Source of the DNA: Desulfuromonadaceae bacterium UBA2294
GTDB taxonomy: Bacteria > Desulfobacterota > Desulfuromonadia > Desulfuromonadales > UBA2294
Assembly (NCBI GenBank): GCA_002345625.1
Contig: DDWE01000009.1
Span: forward strand, 40,617-48,570
DNA length: 7,954 nucleotides
Direction: 5' to 3'
Positions 5,807-7,954 of this stretch are shown here, piece by piece (position 1 is the stretch's first letter; each line of letters begins with the position of its first letter). The notes beneath the pieces were generated by a model that was given only the letters and a program-made list of their open reading frames with translations, was not told where the DNA came from and did not search any database. The translations under genes were made by a program, and so were the position numbers.

Positions 5807-6379
5807 ATGAAGCTGGTTGTTGGTCTGGGAAATCCCGGTGATCGTTATGCAGGCACTCGGCACAACATCGGCTTTGAAGTTGTGCAACGACTGGCTTCGG
5901 TGTCAGGGATTGCGCTGAAGAAGAGTGGTCATCAGGGCCTTTACGGGACCGGAAGGCTGGCCGGAGGAGAAGCGACCCTGCTTTTGCCGCAGACCTTCAT
6001 GAACTTAAGCGGAGCCAGCGTCGGTTCCGCCTGCAAATCCCTCGGTGTTGAACCGGGGGATTTGATTGTGGTTCATGATGATATTGATCTCGATTTCGGA
6101 GTGCTCAAGATTCGTTCCGGTGGTGGGCATGGTGGCCACAACGGAATACGCCACATCCGGGAGGTCCTCGGAACCGGCGATTTTATCCGGGTCAAGGTTG
6201 GCATCGGTCGACCTGTCGTTGGACAAGATGTCTCTGGATACGTTCTCAGTCGCTTCAGTGCGGCGGAGCGCAAGGACCTTGATGCCGTTCTGATTGGGGT
6301 CACAGATTCCATCGAAACAATTCTCAATAAAGGTGTTCTCGATGCGATGAACGCCTTTAATAACAAAAACTTTGCGTAA
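5807..6379 (+). CDS. pth: Peptidyl-tRNA hydrolase
   Basis: Cytoplasmic esterase that frees tRNA from peptidyl-tRNAs dropped by stalled ribosomes; normally essential. The protein is 190 aa, typical for bacterial Pth. The family blocks are VGLGNPGDRYAGTRHNIGF (5-23), LLLPQTFMNLSGASV (58-72) and VVHDDIDLDFG (88-98), then GGGHGGHNGIRHI (105-117). The residues corresponding to the E. coli active site are present: Asn9, catalytic His19, Asn66, Asp91 and Asn112. The ATG at 5807 fits the family N-terminus exactly. No Shine-Dalgarno sequence is visible in the 16 bp after the rplY stop, which suggests translational coupling to rplY. hppA starts 25 bp after its stop. No defect is seen. Confidence 0.97.
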   Translation: MKLVVGLGNPGDRYAGTRHNIGFEVVQRLASVSGIALKKSGHQGLYGTGRLAGGEATLLLPQTFMNLSGASVGSACKSLGVEPGDLIVVHDDIDLDFGVLKIRSGGGHGGHNGIRHIREVLGTGDFIRVKVGIGRPVVGQDVSGYVLSRFSAAERKDLDAVLIGVTDSIETILNKGVLDAMNAFNNKNFA

Positions 6380-6404
6380 GTAACGAGTCGGAGAGGAAGA
6401 GAAA

Positions 6405-7954
6405 ATGGAACTGCAGATGTTTGCTCCAATCCTGGGTGTGGTCGGTTTTGTGATTGCCATTGTTCTTTACAATATCGTCAAGGCCGAGCCGGTCGGCAAC
6501 GAGCGGATGAAAGAGATTTCAGAGGACATCTACAACGGTGCCATGGCTTTTTTAAACCGTGAGTATCGTGTCCTTGCCGTGTTCATTGTCGTTGTCTTCG
6601 GCTTGATCGCTATGTCCAAAGGGATGGGGTTCAATACTGCATTCGCTTTCCTCGGCGGTGCGCTCTGTTCCATGACCTGTGGTTTCATCGGTATGAAGGC
6701 TGCGACCCGCGCGAATGTTCGCACGACCGAGGCCGCACGTATCAGTGGCCAGGCGAAGGCGCTTGAGGTCTCTTTCAACGGTGGCGCGGTCATGGGGCTT
6801 GCGGTTGCTTCTCTCGGTCTGGTCGGCATCGGCGTCGCTTATTACTTTTTCGGCGGGGATACCACGACAGTTAAGTACATCAATGGTTTCGCCATGGGCG
6901 CCTCCTCAATCGCGCTGTTTGCCCGTGTCGGCGGCGGTATCTATACCAAGGCTGCTGACGTCGGCGCTGACCTGGTCGGTAAGGTTGAAGCCGGTATCCC
7001 GGAAGACGATCCGCGTAATCCGGGTGTTATTGCTGATAACGTTGGCGACTGTGTTGGCGATACCGCTGGCATGGGTGCCGATATTTTTGAGTCGTATGTC
7101 GGTTCAATCATTGCAACCATGGCGATTGCCGCTGCTGCGGGTAATACGTTACTGGCAAAACTGGGTAGTGGCGCAACCGTTCAGGCGGACGCTATGGTTC
7201 TGCCGCTGATCCTGGCGATGGTCGGTTTGATCTTCTCCTTTATCGGTATTGGATCGATGAAGGTTTTGAAATCGATGGATCCCGCCAAGGCCCTGCACTA
7301 CACGACGTTTGTGGCCGCCGGAGGGTTTCTGGTCGCCTCTTTCTTCGTGATCCAGGCTTATGGTCTTTCAATCGGCATCTTTTGGGCGATTCTGGCTGGT
7401 ACTCTGGCGGGCATTGCGATTGGTCAAGTCACCGAGTATTACACCGCACATGCTCCGGTGACCCGGATTGCCGAGGCGAGTAAAACCGGCCCGGCGACCA
7501 ACATCATCACCGGTCTTGCGGTCGGCCTCGAGTCGACGGCTATTCCGGTCCTGATCATCTGCATTTCGATTTTTGTCGCTAATTATTTCGCCGGTCTCTA
7601 CGGCATCGGTATCGCCGCTGTCGGTATGCTGGCAACTGTTGGTGTCACCATGACGGTCGATGCATACGGTCCGATCGCCGACAATGCCGGCGGGATTTCC
7701 GAGATGGCCGGCCTCGGCCCGGATGTGCGCAAGATCACCGACGGCCTTGATGCGATCGGTAATACCACCGCTGCTATCGGTAAAGGGTTCGCCATCGGGT
7801 CTGCTGCCCTGACAGCGCTGGCTCTCTTCTCCGCTTATGCGACAACGGTTGGCCTCAAGGCGATTAATCTGATCGAGCCTAAGGTTGTCATTGGTCTGTT
7901 TATTGGCGGGGCACTGCCGTTCTTTATCGGAGCTTTGACCATGACCAGCGTCGG
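6405..7954 (+). CDS. hppA: Membrane-bound ion-pumping pyrophosphatase, K+-dependent type, partial
   Basis: Multi-spanning inner-membrane pump that hydrolyses pyrophosphate and exports Na+ or H+. The frame is open to the window edge (516 codons); the family is usually ~650-700 aa, so roughly the last quarter is missing. The start ATG follows GGAGAGG (6390-6396). Signatures seen are GADLVGKVE (187-195) with PEDDPRNP (199-206), the Mg-PPi motif DNVGDCVGDTAG (211-222, Asp211/215/219), EYYT (344-347) and DAYGPIADNAGG (419-430). GNTTAAIG (452-459) has Ala456 where K+-independent enzymes have Lys, so K+ dependence is predicted. The segment GADIFESYVG puts the gating Glu at residue 229, matching the position in Thermotoga-type Na+-pyrophosphatases, not the plant H+ type. 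Na+ pumping is therefore favoured but not proven. It closes a run with pth and rplY and probably shares their transcript. Confidence 0.95.
   Translation, partial: MELQMFAPILGVVGFVIAIVLYNIVKAEPVGNERMKEISEDIYNGAMAFLNREYRVLAVFIVVVFGLIAMSKGMGFNTAFAFLGGALCSMTCGFIGMKAATRANVRTTEAARISGQAKALEVSFNGGAVMGLAVASLGLVGIGVAYYFFGGDTTTVKYINGFAMGASSIALFARVGGGIYTKAADVGADLVGKVEAGIPEDDPRNPGVIADNVGDCVGDTAGMGADIFESYVGSIIATMAIAAAAGNTLLAKLGSGATVQADAMVLPLILAMVGLIFSFIGIGSMKVLKSMDPAKALHYTTFVAAGGFLVASFFVIQAYGLSIGIFWAILAGTLAGIAIGQVTEYYTAHAPVTRIAEASKTGPATNIITGLAVGLESTAIPVLIICISIFVANYFAGLYGIGIAAVGMLATVGVTMTVDAYGPIADNAGGISEMAGLGPDVRKITDGLDAIGNTTAAIGKGFAIGSAALTALALFSAYATTVGLKAINLIEPKVVIGLFIGGALPFFIGALTMTSV

Noticed and set aside
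1..7954. Mobile elements, CRISPR arrays, toxin-antitoxin or defence genes
   Set aside because: No repeat array, terminal inverted repeat, transposase or integrase motif was seen. A tRNA gene is present, but no partial tRNA copy or integrase follows it.

Overview
The window reads as an ordinary chromosomal segment of a Gram-negative bacterium, most likely a deltaproteobacterium of the Desulfuromonas/Geobacter type. That placement is an inference. It rests on the gene order ispE - tRNA-Gln - prs - rplY (long Ctc-type L25) - pth, on moderately GC-rich coding DNA, and on a sigma-54-type promoter in front of a TRAP transporter. No phage, IS element, CRISPR array or defence system is visible.

Left part (1-2786, minus strand): a TRAP transporter of the TAXI type. 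A periplasmic TAXI substrate-binding protein (1806-2786) is transcribed first. A strong intrinsic terminator hairpin (1742-1783) follows, and then a fused DctQ-DctM-like membrane permease that runs off the left edge (1-1706). The terminator probably sets a binding-protein excess over the permease.

Middle (2787-3119): a 333-bp divergent intergenic region. For the minus strand it carries a near-perfect sigma-54 (-24/-12) promoter element (2866-2881), with two short palindromes 110-170 bp upstream of the predicted start that could be enhancer sites. For the plus strand it carries a good sigma-70 promoter just before ispE.

Right part (3120-7954, plus strand): a tightly packed housekeeping run. 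It holds ispE (isoprenoid precursor kinase), tRNA-Gln(TTG) 9 nt downstream, prs (PRPP synthase, GTG start, structured leader), rplY (ribosomal protein L25/Ctc), pth (peptidyl-tRNA hydrolase) and hppA (membrane pyrophosphatase, cut by the right edge). The hppA residues point to a K+-dependent, Na+-pumping-type enzyme. The run combines translation (tRNA, L25, Pth), PRPP supply and pyrophosphate-energy recovery.

I do not see a convincing undescribed system. The points most worth following are regulatory: the sigma-54 promoter and putative enhancer sites of the TAXI transporter, the terminator inside the transporter operon, and the prs leader in which the ribosome-binding site can be base-paired.
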